64,000 bases of DNA from Martinezella hainanensis (GCF_900094555.1 NZ_FMAC01000001.1:62001-126000), one strand, 5' to 3'; shown: positions 36,842 to 47,063, counted from the first letter of the stretch. Notes: a model not told the origin generated them from the letters alone. Numbers and translations are program-made.

Positions 36842-39800
36842 ATGGCGAACAAAAAGTACATCGAGTCGGTCGAGGACAAGGCCTTTCAGGCATTGGACGA
36901 AGCTCTGCAGATCGATTTCAGTGACGAGAGCTTGGAGTCCCGCAGCGGCACTACGCCCGATGTCCCGGAGCGAAATGTGTCTGAACCGCCGAAACAGCCG
37001 ATAAAGCAGACCAGGGATGATGCCGCCCACAAGAATGGCGCCGCGCGCAGCACCGCTGCCCCTGCTACGCCGCCCCGCCCCGTCGAGGCGCCAAAGAACC
37101 CGAACCTTGCAGCCGCCAATGACGGCAGCCGGGCGAGTTCCGCAAGCATATTGAGGGCGCTCGACGGCGCCTCGCAAAGCCACGCCGTGCGAAACGCCAC
37201 GATCTTCTCGCTGTTCTGGATCATCGGCGGCGCCGGCCTCGCCTTCATGCTTTACGGCACCCAGATCCGAAACATCCATTCGATCGCGGATCTCGCGGCC
37301 CTTCCGGGCGTCATCGCCTGCATCGTTGGCATCATCGTTCCGGTGCTGCTCTTCTACGCTTTCGGCATGATGATCTCGCGTGCGCACGACATGCGCAATG
37401 CTGCCCGCTCCATGGCAGAAGTCGCCCTGCGCCTCGTCGAGCCGGAAACCGTCGCTTCCGAGCGCATCATGACGGTCGGTCAGGCCGTGCGCCGCGAAGT
37501 CTCGGCGATGAACGAAGGCATCGAACGCACCATTGCACGCGCCACTGAGCTCGAAACACTCGTTCATACCGAAGTCAATGCGCTGGAGCGCAGCTACGCC
37601 GACAACGAATTGCGCGTGCGCAGCCTGGTCCACGAACTGGGTACCGAGCGTGACGCCATCGTCAATCACGCCGAGCGGATCCGCTCGTCGATTTCAGGCG
37701 TGCACGATCAGATCAAGGAAGACCTGTCGCTGGCGACCGAAGAAATCGCCGTGCGCCTCTCCACCTCCGGCGAAGCCTTCGCATCGATGATCGATACGCG
37801 TGCCGCCGCCCTGATGGAGAAGTCGGATTCGGCTGTTCAAGCCCTCGGGACCCTGCTTTCCGCCAAGACCGACAGCCTGCTGCAAAATCTGAACGCTTCG
37901 GGCCTCGCTCTCAGCCATGAATTCGATACCCGGCTGGAATCCCTATCGTCGACCCTCACCGAACGCGGCAACGCGCTGCTCGGCCAGTTCGAAACCCGCG
38001 CCTCGACACTCGATGCGAACACCGAAAAGCTGAACTCCGCACTGAATGAACGTGCACGCCAGCTCAACGAGACGCTGGTCGCCCGCACGCGAGAAATCAG
38101 CGAGAGCCTCACCGGCGGCGAGCGGTCCATTACGGGCACGCTCGACAATGTTCTGTCCCGCCTCAACACTGCACTCGACGAAAAGGGCGCGAGCTTCCGT
38201 CAGAGCCTGCAATCGACGGCCGATGATGCCATCATGGATATCGACCTGCGTTCCGGCTTCTTCGACGAGCGCTTCCAGTCGACGATCGCACAACTTTCGA
38301 CGACCTTCGACGAACGCGTATCGGAGTTCACCTCGGCCTTCGACAAGCGCGCCGGCACCCTGGACACCAAGCTCTCGGAGAGCCTCACCCGCATCAACCA
38401 GTCGCTCGGCAGCAATTCGGATGCGCTGGAAGGCATCTTGACCTCCAGCATCGAGCGCCTGGGTTCACACCTCACCGACCAGTCCTTCGCTCTGGCAACG
38501 ACGCTGGCAACCGGCCAGGAAGTGCTGGAAAGTGCGATCGGTTCCAAGGCGAACGAGATCACCTCCGCGCTTCAGAACGCAACGACGGGCATTTCTTCCG
38601 CCCTGACTTCGGGCACGAGCGAACTCAACACCACGCTCGCCTCTCATGCCGGCGCCTTCACCTCTGCCGTGCAGGGTGTCACGCGCGACGTCTCCGCTGC
38701 CCTGCAAAGCGGCACGGAAGAACTGACCTCGGCCTTCACCGGCCGCGCCAACGACATCAACAACACGCTTTCCGCCCGCACCAGCGAGATCACGCAGGCC
38801 CTGGGTTCCGCTCATGAGCGCGTCGATGCCGTGATGGCCGCCCGCAGCAACGCCTTGTTCGGCGCCCTGGCGGAAAACCAGTCCCGTTTCGAGCAGACGC
38901 TTGCCGAGCGTTCGGAAGCGATTACAAGCGCTGTCAGCGGCTCCCACGAACATCTGACCGCCGCCCTCGACGAGCGCACGTCGATGCTGGCCATTTCGCT
39001 GGCTGAAAGCCAGCTCCGCCTCGAAAACACGCTGGCGAGCCGCTCTGACGCCATCAATAGCGCCATGGCCGATACCCACAGCAAGCTGGCCGACACGCTC
39101 GACGACAAGACGATGGCACTTGCCATCGCGCTTTCCGAAAGCCAATCCCGCCTGGAAGACACAGTTTCCGGTCATGCCGAACACGTTGCCGGAACGCTGG
39201 ATGCCAAGACCAAGGAACTTGCGCGCGCGCTCGCCGAGGGTCAGGCTCGTCTCGAAAGCACTGTCTCCGGCCATGCCGAAAGCGTCACCAATGCCCTCGA
39301 CGACAGGACGATGGCGCTCGCTATCGCGCTTTCTGAGAGCCAGGCCCGGCTGGAAGAAACCGTTGCTGGCCACGCCGACCGCGTCACCGATACATTCGAA
39401 GGCAAGACCAGTGCCCTCGCCGCCGCGCTGACCTCAGGCCAGTCACGTCTTGAGGAAACCCTCGCCAACCGCGCCGAGGCGATCATCAGGGCATTTGCAG
39501 GCAACCACAACGCCTTGACCGAAGCGCTGGACGACAGAACGATGGCACTCGCCATCGCGCTCAGCGAAAGCCAGTCCCGCCTGGAAAGCACCATCGCCGG
39601 GCACGCGGAAAGCGTTGCAAGCACTTTGGATGACAAGACGATGGCATTGGCCGTCGCTCTTTCCGAAAGCCAGGCCCGCCTTGAAAACGCCGTTTCCGGC
39701 CACGCGGAAAGCGTCGGCGCCACGCTGGACGACAAGACGATGGCACTCGCCATCGCGCTGTCGGAAGCCCAGGCCCGTCTCGAGGATACCGTTTCCGGCC

Positions 39801-42800
39801 ATGCCGAGCGCGTTGCCGATACGCTCGAAGGCAAGACACGGGCACTCTCCGATGCGCTGACCTCCGGCCAGTCGCGCCTCGAAGCAACGCTTGCCAACCG
39901 CGCCGAGGCGATCACCAACGCGTTTACCAGCAACCACAATGCACTTGCCGACGCACTGGACGACAAGGCGATGGCGCTTGCGATTTCGCTCTCCGACACC
40001 CAGTCGCGGCTTGAGGATACGGTATCAAGCCGTCTTGACGCCCTCTCCGAAACCGTTGCCGGCACCCACGACAGGATCGTCAACAGCCTCGACGACCGGA
40101 CGATGGCATTGGCTATCGCCCTTTCGGAAAATCATGCGAAGCTCGAAGACACTCTTTCCAGTAGCGCCAAGGCCATTGCCCATACCGTGACCAGCGGTCA
40201 CGAAGCACTGACCAACACGCTCGACGATAAGAGCATGGCCTTTGCGATCTCGCTCGCCGAAAACCAGAACCGCTTCGAGAGCGCCCTGGAAGAACGCGCC
40301 AATGCGCTTCTCGACAGCGTCTCCGGCGCAGAGTCCCGCGTCGCCGGCGCCTTTGGCGACAAGGCTGATGCCATCCGTGCTGCCTATAGCGAAAACCAGG
40401 ACCGCCTCGATCGCTCGCTCGCTGCCCACACGGACGCTCTCTCCGAAATGCTCGGCAGCAACAGCGATCGCGTCGAGACGGTTCTCGGCAGCACCACCCG
40501 CCATCTCGAAAACACGCTCGGCGCCGGTCTGTCGCAGATGGATCAGAACCTTGCTTCTGCCTATGAGCGTATGCGCTCCACGCTGGAAGACCGCAGCAGC
40601 GCCATCAATCTGGCCCTGCGCGACGCCCATGAGCAGATCGACAACACGCTGATGGAACAGACGACGGCCATCGGCACCTCGATTGCCACCAGCGCCAGCA
40701 TGCTTGAAATGTCGCTCGAGGACCGCGAGGCTTCGCTGCGCCAGACCATCGACACCAGCGCAAGGACATTGGAAGAACGCCTGAACAGCGGCGCGGGCGA
40801 CATTGCCGGCCGTATCCAGCAGGCCGCCGGCGACATCGCGCGTTCGGCCGAAACCTTCTCGTCCAACCTCAACCAGTCGATCGACGGCATGACGAACCGT
40901 TTTGCCGAAACCGGCTCGCGGGTCGAGGCCAGCCTGTCGGCTCTCGAAAATCGCATCAACGAAGGTGTCACCGGCGTTGCCGCACAGGTCGATGCGGCCG
41001 GCAACCGCCTCTCCGATACGCTGGCGAGCGGCGCGGCAAAGATCGACGACAGCGGCAGCCAGGCATCGGCCCGCATCGAAGAGCGCCTTTCAACCATGGA
41101 TCGCGCTCTCAATGTTGGCCTCGAAGCCGTCAATCGCACGATCGAGGGCAAGGCCGCCAATCTTGCCACCACGCTGCGCACGGCCGTTGCCGATGCCGCG
41201 CAGGGCATGGACACGGAAGCCACACGCACCGCCGATCTGCTTGCCAACACCGGTCAGCAGTTTGCCGAAAACCTCGGCAACCACAGCGATGCCTTCGCCC
41301 GCGCCATGACCGAGCGCTCCAACGACCTCGTCAATCGCGTCTCGGAAACGCAGAACCGGTTGGCAAGCCAGGCTGCGGCCGTTGCCCAGACCTTCTCGGA
41401 GGCCGGCAACGCGATCGTCAACAAGGTCGCCGAAGCCGAGGGCCTCGTCAGCAATCAGGTCAACACGATCTCGCAGGCCCTGTCTTCGGCCGAACAATCG
41501 CTGGAAGCCCGTGGTGCCGCCATCCGCAACACGCTTGCCGGCAGCAGCGAGCAGATCGCCTCCACCATGTCTCAGGTCGAGCGTGCGCTCGAGGAGCGCA
41601 GCACGGCCATCCGCAGCTCGCTGGAAGAACGCGCCCGTGAAATCGACTCCACGCTTGCCGATGTCGACAAGGCGCTGGAAGCCCGCGGCTCTTCCATCCG
41701 CACCTCGCTCGACGAACGCACCCGCGAGCTGAACTCGATGCTCGCAGGACGCTCCACCGAGCTGTCGCGCCTGATCGACGAAAAGGCTCGCCCGATCGTC
41801 GATCGCTACGCGGCAACGGGTCAGGAAGCAGCAGCCCTCATCTCGGCGGCAGCCCAGGAGAGCACCGAGCGCCTGCGCGCCGAAAACGCCGCCCTCATCA
41901 ACGCAATCTCGTCGCGCACCGAGCATGCGGTCAACACGGTCAGCGCTCTCGAAAACAACCTGCTCGCCAGCGTCAATGGCATCATCGCCCGCCTGGCGGA
42001 CAACAACTCGGCGATCGCCGGCCTGCTGTCCAATGCTGCTACCGAATTCGCAAACGTCGACGACCGCCTGACGGCAACCTCGTCACGCTTCGCGGAATCT
42101 GCCGCGAAGGCCGGCGAAATGGTTTCCGCCTCCAGCCGCCTTCTCGAAGGCAAGGTCGACAAGCTGTCCGAGATCACCGGCCAGACCCTGTCGCAGGTCG
42201 GCAGCATCGTCGGTCGCTTCGACGATCACTCCAAGGTTCTGTCGCAGGCTTCCCAGCTTCTGGGCGCCGCCCAGTCGAACCTCGTATCGACACTGGAAGA
42301 ACGCGAAACGGCCCTGCAGAACCTGGCCGTCGGCCTCGTTCAGCGCTCGGAAGAGATCGAGAACACCATGCGCGCCCTCGGCTCGATGGTGGAAACGGCC
42401 TTCGACCGCGCAGAACAGCGGTCGAACCAGGTGACCGGCAATCTTCGCCAGAGCGTGCAGTCTTCCTTCGCGGATATTGGTCGTGTTCTCTCGGACGCCG
42501 AAAAGCGCGCCGAGGATGCGGCGGAAAATATGCGTGGCGCATTGCATAAGGCTGGCGAAGAAGCGAACCAGGCCGTTGAAAATACATTCGCCAATGCAGA
42601 ACGCCGTTCCAGCGACCTCACCAATCGGTTGCGTGGCGGCCTGACGGCTTCGCTCTCCCAAGTCGAACAGATGCTGGCCGATGCCGGCAAGACCTCGGAT
42701 ACGGCTGCCCAGCAGCTGCGCGAAACCCTGCGTGTCGCTGTTGATGACGCGATCGGCCGCTTTGCCGGGGCGACGGACGAAATCCGCCGCTCGGCCGGCG

Positions 42801-43729
42801 ATATCCGCCGCGAGCTCGACCTCACCCGCAGCGAACTGAAGCGCGGCGCCTTCGACCTTCCGGAAGAGGCAAAGGAAAGTGCTGCAGCCATGCGTCGCGC
42901 CGTTGCCGAGCAGATCAAGGCTCTGCAGGACATCTCGCAGATCGTCGGCCGCTCGACGCAGCAGCTGGAGATTTCCGAGCCGGCAGCCCGTGCTCTGGCC
43001 GATGCGCAGCCCGCTCCGCGCCCGCAACCCGCAGCACCTGCCCCGGTCGCCGCCCGGCCACCACAGCCCGCGCCGCAACAGCCGGCTCCACAACAACCGG
43101 TCGCTCAGCAACCCATGCAGCGCCCAGCACCGCAGCCGCAGCCGCCTTCGATCGAATCCCTCGGCTTGCGTGGATCGATCCCGGCCGAGCGCCCGGCAGC
43201 ACAGCCGCAGCGTCCGGCCGAGACGGCAGCCCCTGCACGCCAGGAAGCAGCCGGCGGCGGCTGGATCAGCGACCTGCTGCGTGGCGCTTCGCGTGATGAA
43301 AACGCCGGTCTGCAACCCGCACGCCAGGCGACGGCGAAAGCACCGGTGGAACAGGCTCCTGCTCCGGCCGCACGCAACCCGCGCCATGTCGTGGAGTCGC
43401 TGAACTCGCTTTCGGTCGATATCGCCCGCGCGATCGATCATGACGCCTCTGTCGACCTGTGGCGCCGTTACCAGCGTGGCGAACGCGACGTGTTCACCCG
43501 CCGGCTCTACACGCTCAAGGGCCAGCAGACCTTCGACGAGATCAAGCGTAAATACGACCGCGAGCCGGAATTCCGCACCGCAGTCGATCGCTACATCGCC
43601 GATTTCGAAAAGCTGCTTACCGACGTTGCCCGCACCGATCGCGACAAGACGGTCACGCAATCCTATCTCACTTCGGATACCGGCAAGGTCTACACCATGC
43701 TGGCCCATGCCGCCGGCCGCCTGAGCTGA
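36842..43729 (+). CDS. gpr: Giant membrane-anchored polar growth ring protein (GPR/RgsE type)
   Basis: This 2295-residue protein has the plan of Agrobacterium GPR and Sinorhizobium RgsE, which form a ring at the growth pole and organise polar elongation. After a soluble, Pro-rich first 110 residues come two membrane segments (about 120-140 and 154-179). Then almost 1900 residues are helical, of apolipoprotein type. Residues about 753-1127 are near-exact 33-residue repeats such as LDDKTMALAIALSESQSRLE, made of three 11-residue units. Residues about 2050-2180 are Pro/Gln-rich, and a conserved basic domain (YQRGERDVFTRRLYTLKGQQ) closes the protein. Known GPR is about 2100 residues. It starts 2 bases after a row of conserved leader bases and ends at a terminator. 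Confidence 0.88.
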   Translation: MANKKYIESVEDKAFQALDEALQIDFSDESLESRSGTTPDVPERNVSEPPKQPIKQTRDDAAHKNGAARSTAAPATPPRPVEAPKNPNLAAANDGSRASSASILRALDGASQSHAVRNATIFSLFWIIGGAGLAFMLYGTQIRNIHSIADLAALPGVIACIVGIIVPVLLFYAFGMMISRAHDMRNAARSMAEVALRLVEPETVASERIMTVGQAVRREVSAMNEGIERTIARATELETLVHTEVNALERSYADNELRVRSLVHELGTERDAIVNHAERIRSSISGVHDQIKEDLSLATEEIAVRLSTSGEAFASMIDTRAAALMEKSDSAVQALGTLLSAKTDSLLQNLNASGLALSHEFDTRLESLSSTLTERGNALLGQFETRASTLDANTEKLNSALNERARQLNETLVARTREISESLTGGERSITGTLDNVLSRLNTALDEKGASFRQSLQSTADDAIMDIDLRSGFFDERFQSTIAQLSTTFDERVSEFTSAFDKRAGTLDTKLSESLTRINQSLGSNSDALEGILTSSIERLGSHLTDQSFALATTLATGQEVLESAIGSKANEITSALQNATTGISSALTSGTSELNTTLASHAGAFTSAVQGVTRDVSAALQSGTEELTSAFTGRANDINNTLSARTSEITQALGSAHERVDAVMAARSNALFGALAENQSRFEQTLAERSEAITSAVSGSHEHLTAALDERTSMLAISLAESQLRLENTLASRSDAINSAMADTHSKLADTLDDKTMALAIALSESQSRLEDTVSGHAEHVAGTLDAKTKELARALAEGQARLESTVSGHAESVTNALDDRTMALAIALSESQARLEETVAGHADRVTDTFEGKTSALAAALTSGQSRLEETLANRAEAIIRAFAGNHNALTEALDDRTMALAIALSESQSRLESTIAGHAESVASTLDDKTMALAVALSESQARLENAVSGHAESVGATLDDKTMALAIALSEAQARLEDTVSGHAERVADTLEGKTRALSDALTSGQSRLEATLANRAEAITNAFTSNHNALADALDDKAMALAISLSDTQSRLEDTVSSRLDALSETVAGTHDRIVNSLDDRTMALAIALSENHAKLEDTLSSSAKAIAHTVTSGHEALTNTLDDKSMAFAISLAENQNRFESALEERANALLDSVSGAESRVAGAFGDKADAIRAAYSENQDRLDRSLAAHTDALSEMLGSNSDRVETVLGSTTRHLENTLGAGLSQMDQNLASAYERMRSTLEDRSSAINLALRDAHEQIDNTLMEQTTAIGTSIATSASMLEMSLEDREASLRQTIDTSARTLEERLNSGAGDIAGRIQQAAGDIARSAETFSSNLNQSIDGMTNRFAETGSRVEASLSALENRINEGVTGVAAQVDAAGNRLSDTLASGAAKIDDSGSQASARIEERLSTMDRALNVGLEAVNRTIEGKAANLATTLRTAVADAAQGMDTEATRTADLLANTGQQFAENLGNHSDAFARAMTERSNDLVNRVSETQNRLASQAAAVAQTFSEAGNAIVNKVAEAEGLVSNQVNTISQALSSAEQSLEARGAAIRNTLAGSSEQIASTMSQVERALEERSTAIRSSLEERAREIDSTLADVDKALEARGSSIRTSLDERTRELNSMLAGRSTELSRLIDEKARPIVDRYAATGQEAAALISAAAQESTERLRAENAALINAISSRTEHAVNTVSALENNLLASVNGIIARLADNNSAIAGLLSNAATEFANVDDRLTATSSRFAESAAKAGEMVSASSRLLEGKVDKLSEITGQTLSQVGSIVGRFDDHSKVLSQASQLLGAAQSNLVSTLEERETALQNLAVGLVQRSEEIENTMRALGSMVETAFDRAEQRSNQVTGNLRQSVQSSFADIGRVLSDAEKRAEDAAENMRGALHKAGEEANQAVENTFANAERRSSDLTNRLRGGLTASLSQVEQMLADAGKTSDTAAQQLRETLRVAVDDAIGRFAGATDEIRRSAGDIRRELDLTRSELKRGAFDLPEEAKESAAAMRRAVAEQIKALQDISQIVGRSTQQLEISEPAARALADAQPAPRPQPAAPAPVAARPPQPAPQQPAPQQPVAQQPMQRPAPQPQPPSIESLGLRGSIPAERPAAQPQRPAETAAPARQEAAGGGWISDLLRGASRDENAGLQPARQATAKAPVEQAPAPAARNPRHVVESLNSLSVDIARAIDHDASVDLWRRYQRGERDVFTRRLYTLKGQQTFDEIKRKYDREPEFRTAVDRYIADFEKLLTDVARTDRDKTVTQSYLTSDTGKVYTMLAHAAGRLS
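39098..40318 (+). repeat. Tandem 99-bp repeats encoding 33-residue hendecad units in gpr
   Basis: Copies of the unit LDD(K/R)TMALAIALSE.Q.RLE.T..GHAE recur about every 99 bases. The first and last well-kept LDDK blocks start at residues about 753 and 1127, 374 residues apart, exactly 34 units of 11. The DNA is also alike, for example GACGATGGCACTCGCCATCGC, so unequal recombination could change the number. Confidence 0.8.
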
Positions 43730-43750
43730 GACAGACAGTAAGACAAATAG

Positions 43751-43780
43751 AAATCCCCGGCCGAAGAGCCGGGGATTTTT
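43751..43780 (+). terminator. Rho-independent terminator after gpr
   Basis: An 11-bp stem (AAATCCCCGGC with GCCGGGGATTT, loop CGAAGA) is followed by T5 in total, 22 bases after the gpr stop. Confidence 0.9.
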
Positions 43781-43810
43781 GATTCAAGGCGTCCCCATGT
43801 TTGCGGCATG

Positions 43811-43834
43811 AAAAAGGGCGACACAGCCGCCCTT
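43811..43834 (-). terminator. Rho-independent terminator after the RcnB-like gene
   Basis: On the minus strand a 7-bp stem (AAGGGCG with CGCCCTT, 7-base loop) is followed by T5. It lies 31 bases after the stop of the RcnB-like gene. Confidence 0.8.
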
Positions 43835-43864
43835 GCATAGTCCGGGGATCGCAGCCCGTCGTGC

Positions 43865-44191
43865 TTATCGGGCTTCGTGCACCTTCGAGATCAAGCCGCT
43901 GGTAATACCGACAAGGAGGAAATTGCTCTTCAGGCGAACCCAGTGATAGCCGCGCGGAGGCGCAGACAGCTGGTAGGCGCGATAGTCGATTTCCGTTGCT
44001 CGGCGCCGATCGAAGGCCGACAGGCGGCGGCCCTTGACCCAACCGCCCTTGCGGATAACGACCTTCTTCTTCACCGTCTCTTTCTGAACGACGGCCTGCT
44101 TACCGGCGGGTGCCGTCTTGACCTGTGCAGTCGCTGCCAGCGGCGTCGCCAGGATGGACGCAGCAAGAAGGACAGTGAAGATTTTTCTCAT
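43865..44191 (-). CDS. RcnB-family periplasmic protein
   Basis: The start MRKIFTVLLAASILATPLAATAQ is a signal peptide, here split for length at about residue 22. The short mature part has the RcnB-like ending seen in YRAYQLSAPPRGYHWVRLKSNFLLV, the YxLxxPPxGYxWVRxxxxFLLV pattern. RcnB in E. coli modulates nickel and cobalt efflux; many rhizobial proteins share the domain without known metal. ATG at 44191 has AGGA eight bases upstream. It is monocistronic and has a terminator. Confidence 0.8.
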   Translation of the reverse strand: MRKIFTVLLAASILATPLAATAQVKTAPAGKQAVVQKETVKKKVVIRKGGWVKGRRLSAFDRRRATEIDYRAYQLSAPPRGYHWVRLKSNFLLVGITSGLISKVHEAR

Positions 44192-44320
44192 TGGTTGTTT
44201 CCTCATTTCAGAATCTGCACGCGAACTTATCGTGACAGACATGAAACGCATCTGACAGTCGAATTACAATTCCGTAATGGGCGTGATTGGTTCGGCCAGG
44301 CGCCCGCTTCGCTGCGAGTC

Positions 44321-45931
44321 TTATAGCTCATCGTAGTTGAACCAGTCGAAATCCGCTGTCTTTGCCCGGCCCGACGTGTCGAAGGCAAACATGCCGACGA
44401 AAGCGCCGGTGAAGGAGCCATGCTCGCCGCGGCCACCCTCGTCCGAAATGACGCCAGCATCGAGCACCGGGCCGATTGCCTGCCAGGCGCCCATGCCCTC
44501 CGCCTGCCAGAAGAACTGCAGGTCGTTGTCTCGCACCTCCATGGCAAGCTGGATCCGCCCATCCGGCACTGCGACGCCACCCTCGATCGGAAAACTCAGG
44601 CGACCGTTCGGATAGTCGCCTGGGCAGGTCATGATGGTGACGCAGCGGCCGAGCTTCTCATGTAAGGTCACGGCGATGGCATGTAGCTTGAAGCGATTGT
44701 AGTAATGTGTCAGGCCCGCAACCTGCTGATAGGTAGCGGGCTCGAACTCGATGACGGTTTCGGCGCGGAAACTGTGATGCTCCTGACGGCGGGCGACAAG
44801 CGCCTGCTCGAACCAGGAACCGATGCTTTCACGGGCAAAAAGCCGCAAATAGCCGGGTCGATCCGTCAGGCTGAAGATTCGCTCCGGCTGCGGCGTGCGC
44901 AGCCATTGGAAATCCATCGGCAAGCTGCCCTCGTCGAAATTGTAACCGCTGCGGCGCGGCTTCTCGACCGGCATCGCACCATTCAAGCCGGCCACATTTA
45001 CATCGGGAACGCTGGTGCCATTTTCGAGATAGAGCCAGCCATCCTCTTTCCAGACGCATTTCTGCAGAGCCGTCTCGCGGCCGAGCGTGCAGCGGCGATG
45101 TGGCGGCAGAGGCCGCCCGCAGAGATGCGTATGATAGAACTGGCCATCATGCGTCTCGACATATTGGCCATGGCCGGCACGCTGCAACGCCGCTTCCGGG
45201 TGATCCTTCGAGGTGATTAGGTGCTTGTTCGGATGCAGCTCGTAGGGTCCGGCTATGTCGCGGGATCGTGCCATGGTCACGGCATGATCATAGCCGGTGC
45301 CGCCTTCCGCCGTGGTCAGATAGTACCAGCCGTTACGCTTGAAGAGATGCGGCCCCTCGACCAGCCCCAGCTCGGTGCCGGCGAAGATGTTCCTGATTGG
45401 CCCTTTCAGGGATTTTTCCACCGGATCCCATTCCTGCAGAAGTATGCCGTCGAAGGCCGGCGTCTTCGGCGAACCGCCATAGCTCTCCGTGCGGTGGTTC
45501 CATTGCATGTTGACGAACCATTTGTGGCCGTCATCGTCATGGAACAGAGACGGATCGAAACCGGAGGAGTTTACATAGGCCGGCTCGGACCATTCGCCTT
45601 CGATGGTCGGAGACGTCACGATGTAATTATGGGCATCCTTGAAGTTGCCGTCATAGCGCTTGACGTCGGTATAGACGAGCCAGAACAGGCCGTCCGCGTA
45701 GGAGAGGCAAGGCGCCCAGATGCCGCAGCTGTCAGGCTCGCCGCGCATGTCGAGCTGTGATGCACGCTCCAGCGGGCGTCGGACCAGGGTCCAATTCACG
45801 AGGTCGCGCGAGTGATGGATCTGCACTCCCGGATACCATTCGAATGTCGAGGTGGCGATATAGTAGTCCTCGCCGACGCGGCAGATGGACGGATCGGGGT
45901 TGAAGCCCGGCAGGATCGGATTGCGGATCAT
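44321..45931 (-). CDS. Glycoside hydrolase family 43 (beta-xylosidase or arabinofuranosidase)
   Basis: This 536-residue enzyme has the GH43 five-blade beta-propeller. The catalytic base aspartate is in PGFNPDPSICRVGEDYYIATSTFEW, a second aspartate in SSGFDPSLFHDDDGHKWF, and the acid glutamate in LGLVEGPHLFKRNGWYY. A C-terminal beta-sandwich (about residues 330-536) follows, as in xylosidases of the XynB type. No signal peptide is seen, so it acts on imported oligosaccharides. GGAGGAGAG precedes the ATG at 45931. A terminator ends the upstream AKR gene, so this gene has its own promoter. Confidence 0.88.
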   Translation of the reverse strand: MIRNPILPGFNPDPSICRVGEDYYIATSTFEWYPGVQIHHSRDLVNWTLVRRPLERASQLDMRGEPDSCGIWAPCLSYADGLFWLVYTDVKRYDGNFKDAHNYIVTSPTIEGEWSEPAYVNSSGFDPSLFHDDDGHKWFVNMQWNHRTESYGGSPKTPAFDGILLQEWDPVEKSLKGPIRNIFAGTELGLVEGPHLFKRNGWYYLTTAEGGTGYDHAVTMARSRDIAGPYELHPNKHLITSKDHPEAALQRAGHGQYVETHDGQFYHTHLCGRPLPPHRRCTLGRETALQKCVWKEDGWLYLENGTSVPDVNVAGLNGAMPVEKPRRSGYNFDEGSLPMDFQWLRTPQPERIFSLTDRPGYLRLFARESIGSWFEQALVARRQEHHSFRAETVIEFEPATYQQVAGLTHYYNRFKLHAIAVTLHEKLGRCVTIMTCPGDYPNGRLSFPIEGGVAVPDGRIQLAMEVRDNDLQFFWQAEGMGAWQAIGPVLDAGVISDEGGRGEHGSFTGAFVGMFAFDTSGRAKTADFDWFNYDEL

Positions 45932-45973
45932 GAAACTCTCTCCTCCAGAGACCACGACAAGCGGCAACAAGGT

Positions 45974-46004
45974 AAAACGCCCGGAAACTGGTTCCGGGCG
46001 TTTT
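45974..46004. terminator. Terminator between the AKR gene and the GH43 gene
   Basis: A perfect 13-bp stem (AAAACGCCCGGAA with TTCCGGGCGTTTT, 5-base loop) lies eight bases after the aldo/keto reductase stop. The A4 and T4 ends let it work in both directions. Confidence 0.88.
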
Positions 46005-46011
46005 AGGATAA

Positions 46012-47043
46012 TCAATCGCGTTCGGCCGATTTGGCCCAGAGATTGATGTCCGCCTCCTTCGCGTAGACATCGATCTGCTTCAGCTCTTCGGCCGTGAAGT
46101 CGAGATTATCGAGTGCCTTGACGCAATCGACGATCTGCGACGAGCGGCTGGCGCCGATCAGGGCCGAGGTGATACGGCCACCGCGCAGAACCCAGGCGAT
46201 TGCCATCTGCGCCAGCGTCTGACCGCGCTTCTCGGCGATCTCGTTGAGCTTTCTTATATTGTCGATGATCGACGGGCGGATGAAGTCGCGCTTCAGGAAG
46301 TGGTTCTGTGCGGCGCGGCTGTCATCCGGAATGCCGCCGAGATACTTGGTCGAGAGCATACCCTGCGCCAGCGGCGAGAAGACGATGGAACCAATGCCGA
46401 GATCTTCGAGCGTATCCACCAGACCGTCATCCTCGACCCACCGGTTGAGCATGGAGTAGCTCGGCTGATGGATCAGGCATGGTGTACCGAGGTCCTTCAG
46501 GATGGCGGCAGCCTCGCGCGTGCGCTGCGAGTTGTAGGAGGAAATGCCGACATAGAGTGCCCTGCCCGAGCGGACAATATGGTCGAGCGCGCCACAGGTT
46601 TCTTCAAGCGGCGTATCCGGATCGAAGCGGTGGGAGTAGAAGATATCGACATAGTCGAGGCCCATACGCTTAAGGCTCTGGTCGCAGGAGGCGATCAGAT
46701 ATTTGCGGCTGCCCCATTCGCCATAAGGACCCGGCCACATGTCGTAGCCGGCCTTGGAGGAGATGATGAGCTCGTCGCGCAGGCCGGCGAAATCGGTGCG
46801 CAGGATCTCGCCGAACGCGGTCTCGGCGCTGCCGGGAGGCGGTCCGTAGTTGTTGGCGAGGTCAAAATGGGTGATGCCGAGATCGAAAGCCGTGCGGCAC
46901 ATGTCGACCTTGCGGTCATGCGGTGTGTCGCCGCCGAAATTGTGCCAGAGCCCCAGCGAGACCGCCGGCAGCTTCAGACCGGAACGGCCGGTCCTGTTGT
47001 ATTTCATTTTTGAATAACGATCGGATGCCGGTTGCCAGGCCAT
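46012..47043 (-). CDS. Aldo/keto reductase, YghZ/L-glyceraldehyde-3-phosphate reductase type
   Basis: This 343-residue NADPH-dependent reductase has the catalytic tetrad in FDLANNYG (Asp, Tyr), IISSKAGYD (Lys) and DIFYSHRFDPDTP (His). The first part NRTGRSGLKLPAVSLGLWHNFG and the loop PPPGSAETAFGEIL are typical of the YghZ/AKR14 group, which reduces small aldehydes and methylglyoxal. It lies between terminators in the carbohydrate locus and may process a keto-sugar or aldehyde product. Its substrate is unproven. Confidence 0.87.
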   Translation of the reverse strand: MAWQPASDRYSKMKYNRTGRSGLKLPAVSLGLWHNFGGDTPHDRKVDMCRTAFDLGITHFDLANNYGPPPGSAETAFGEILRTDFAGLRDELIISSKAGYDMWPGPYGEWGSRKYLIASCDQSLKRMGLDYVDIFYSHRFDPDTPLEETCGALDHIVRSGRALYVGISSYNSQRTREAAAILKDLGTPCLIHQPSYSMLNRWVEDDGLVDTLEDLGIGSIVFSPLAQGMLSTKYLGGIPDDSRAAQNHFLKRDFIRPSIIDNIRKLNEIAEKRGQTLAQMAIAWVLRGGRITSALIGASRSSQIVDCVKALDNLDFTAEELKQIDVYAKEADINLWAKSAERD

Positions 47044-47063
47044 GATGGAATTCCTTCGAGATG

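Noticed and set aside
36599..37669. A 356-codon minus-strand frame over the gpr leader and start
   Set aside because: Most of it is antisense to gpr and it lacks recognisable motifs or a ribosome site; the gpr frame is far better supported.
41090..43708. Long minus-strand frames within gpr
   Set aside because: They mirror the repeated, GC-rich gpr codons and carry no independent signal.
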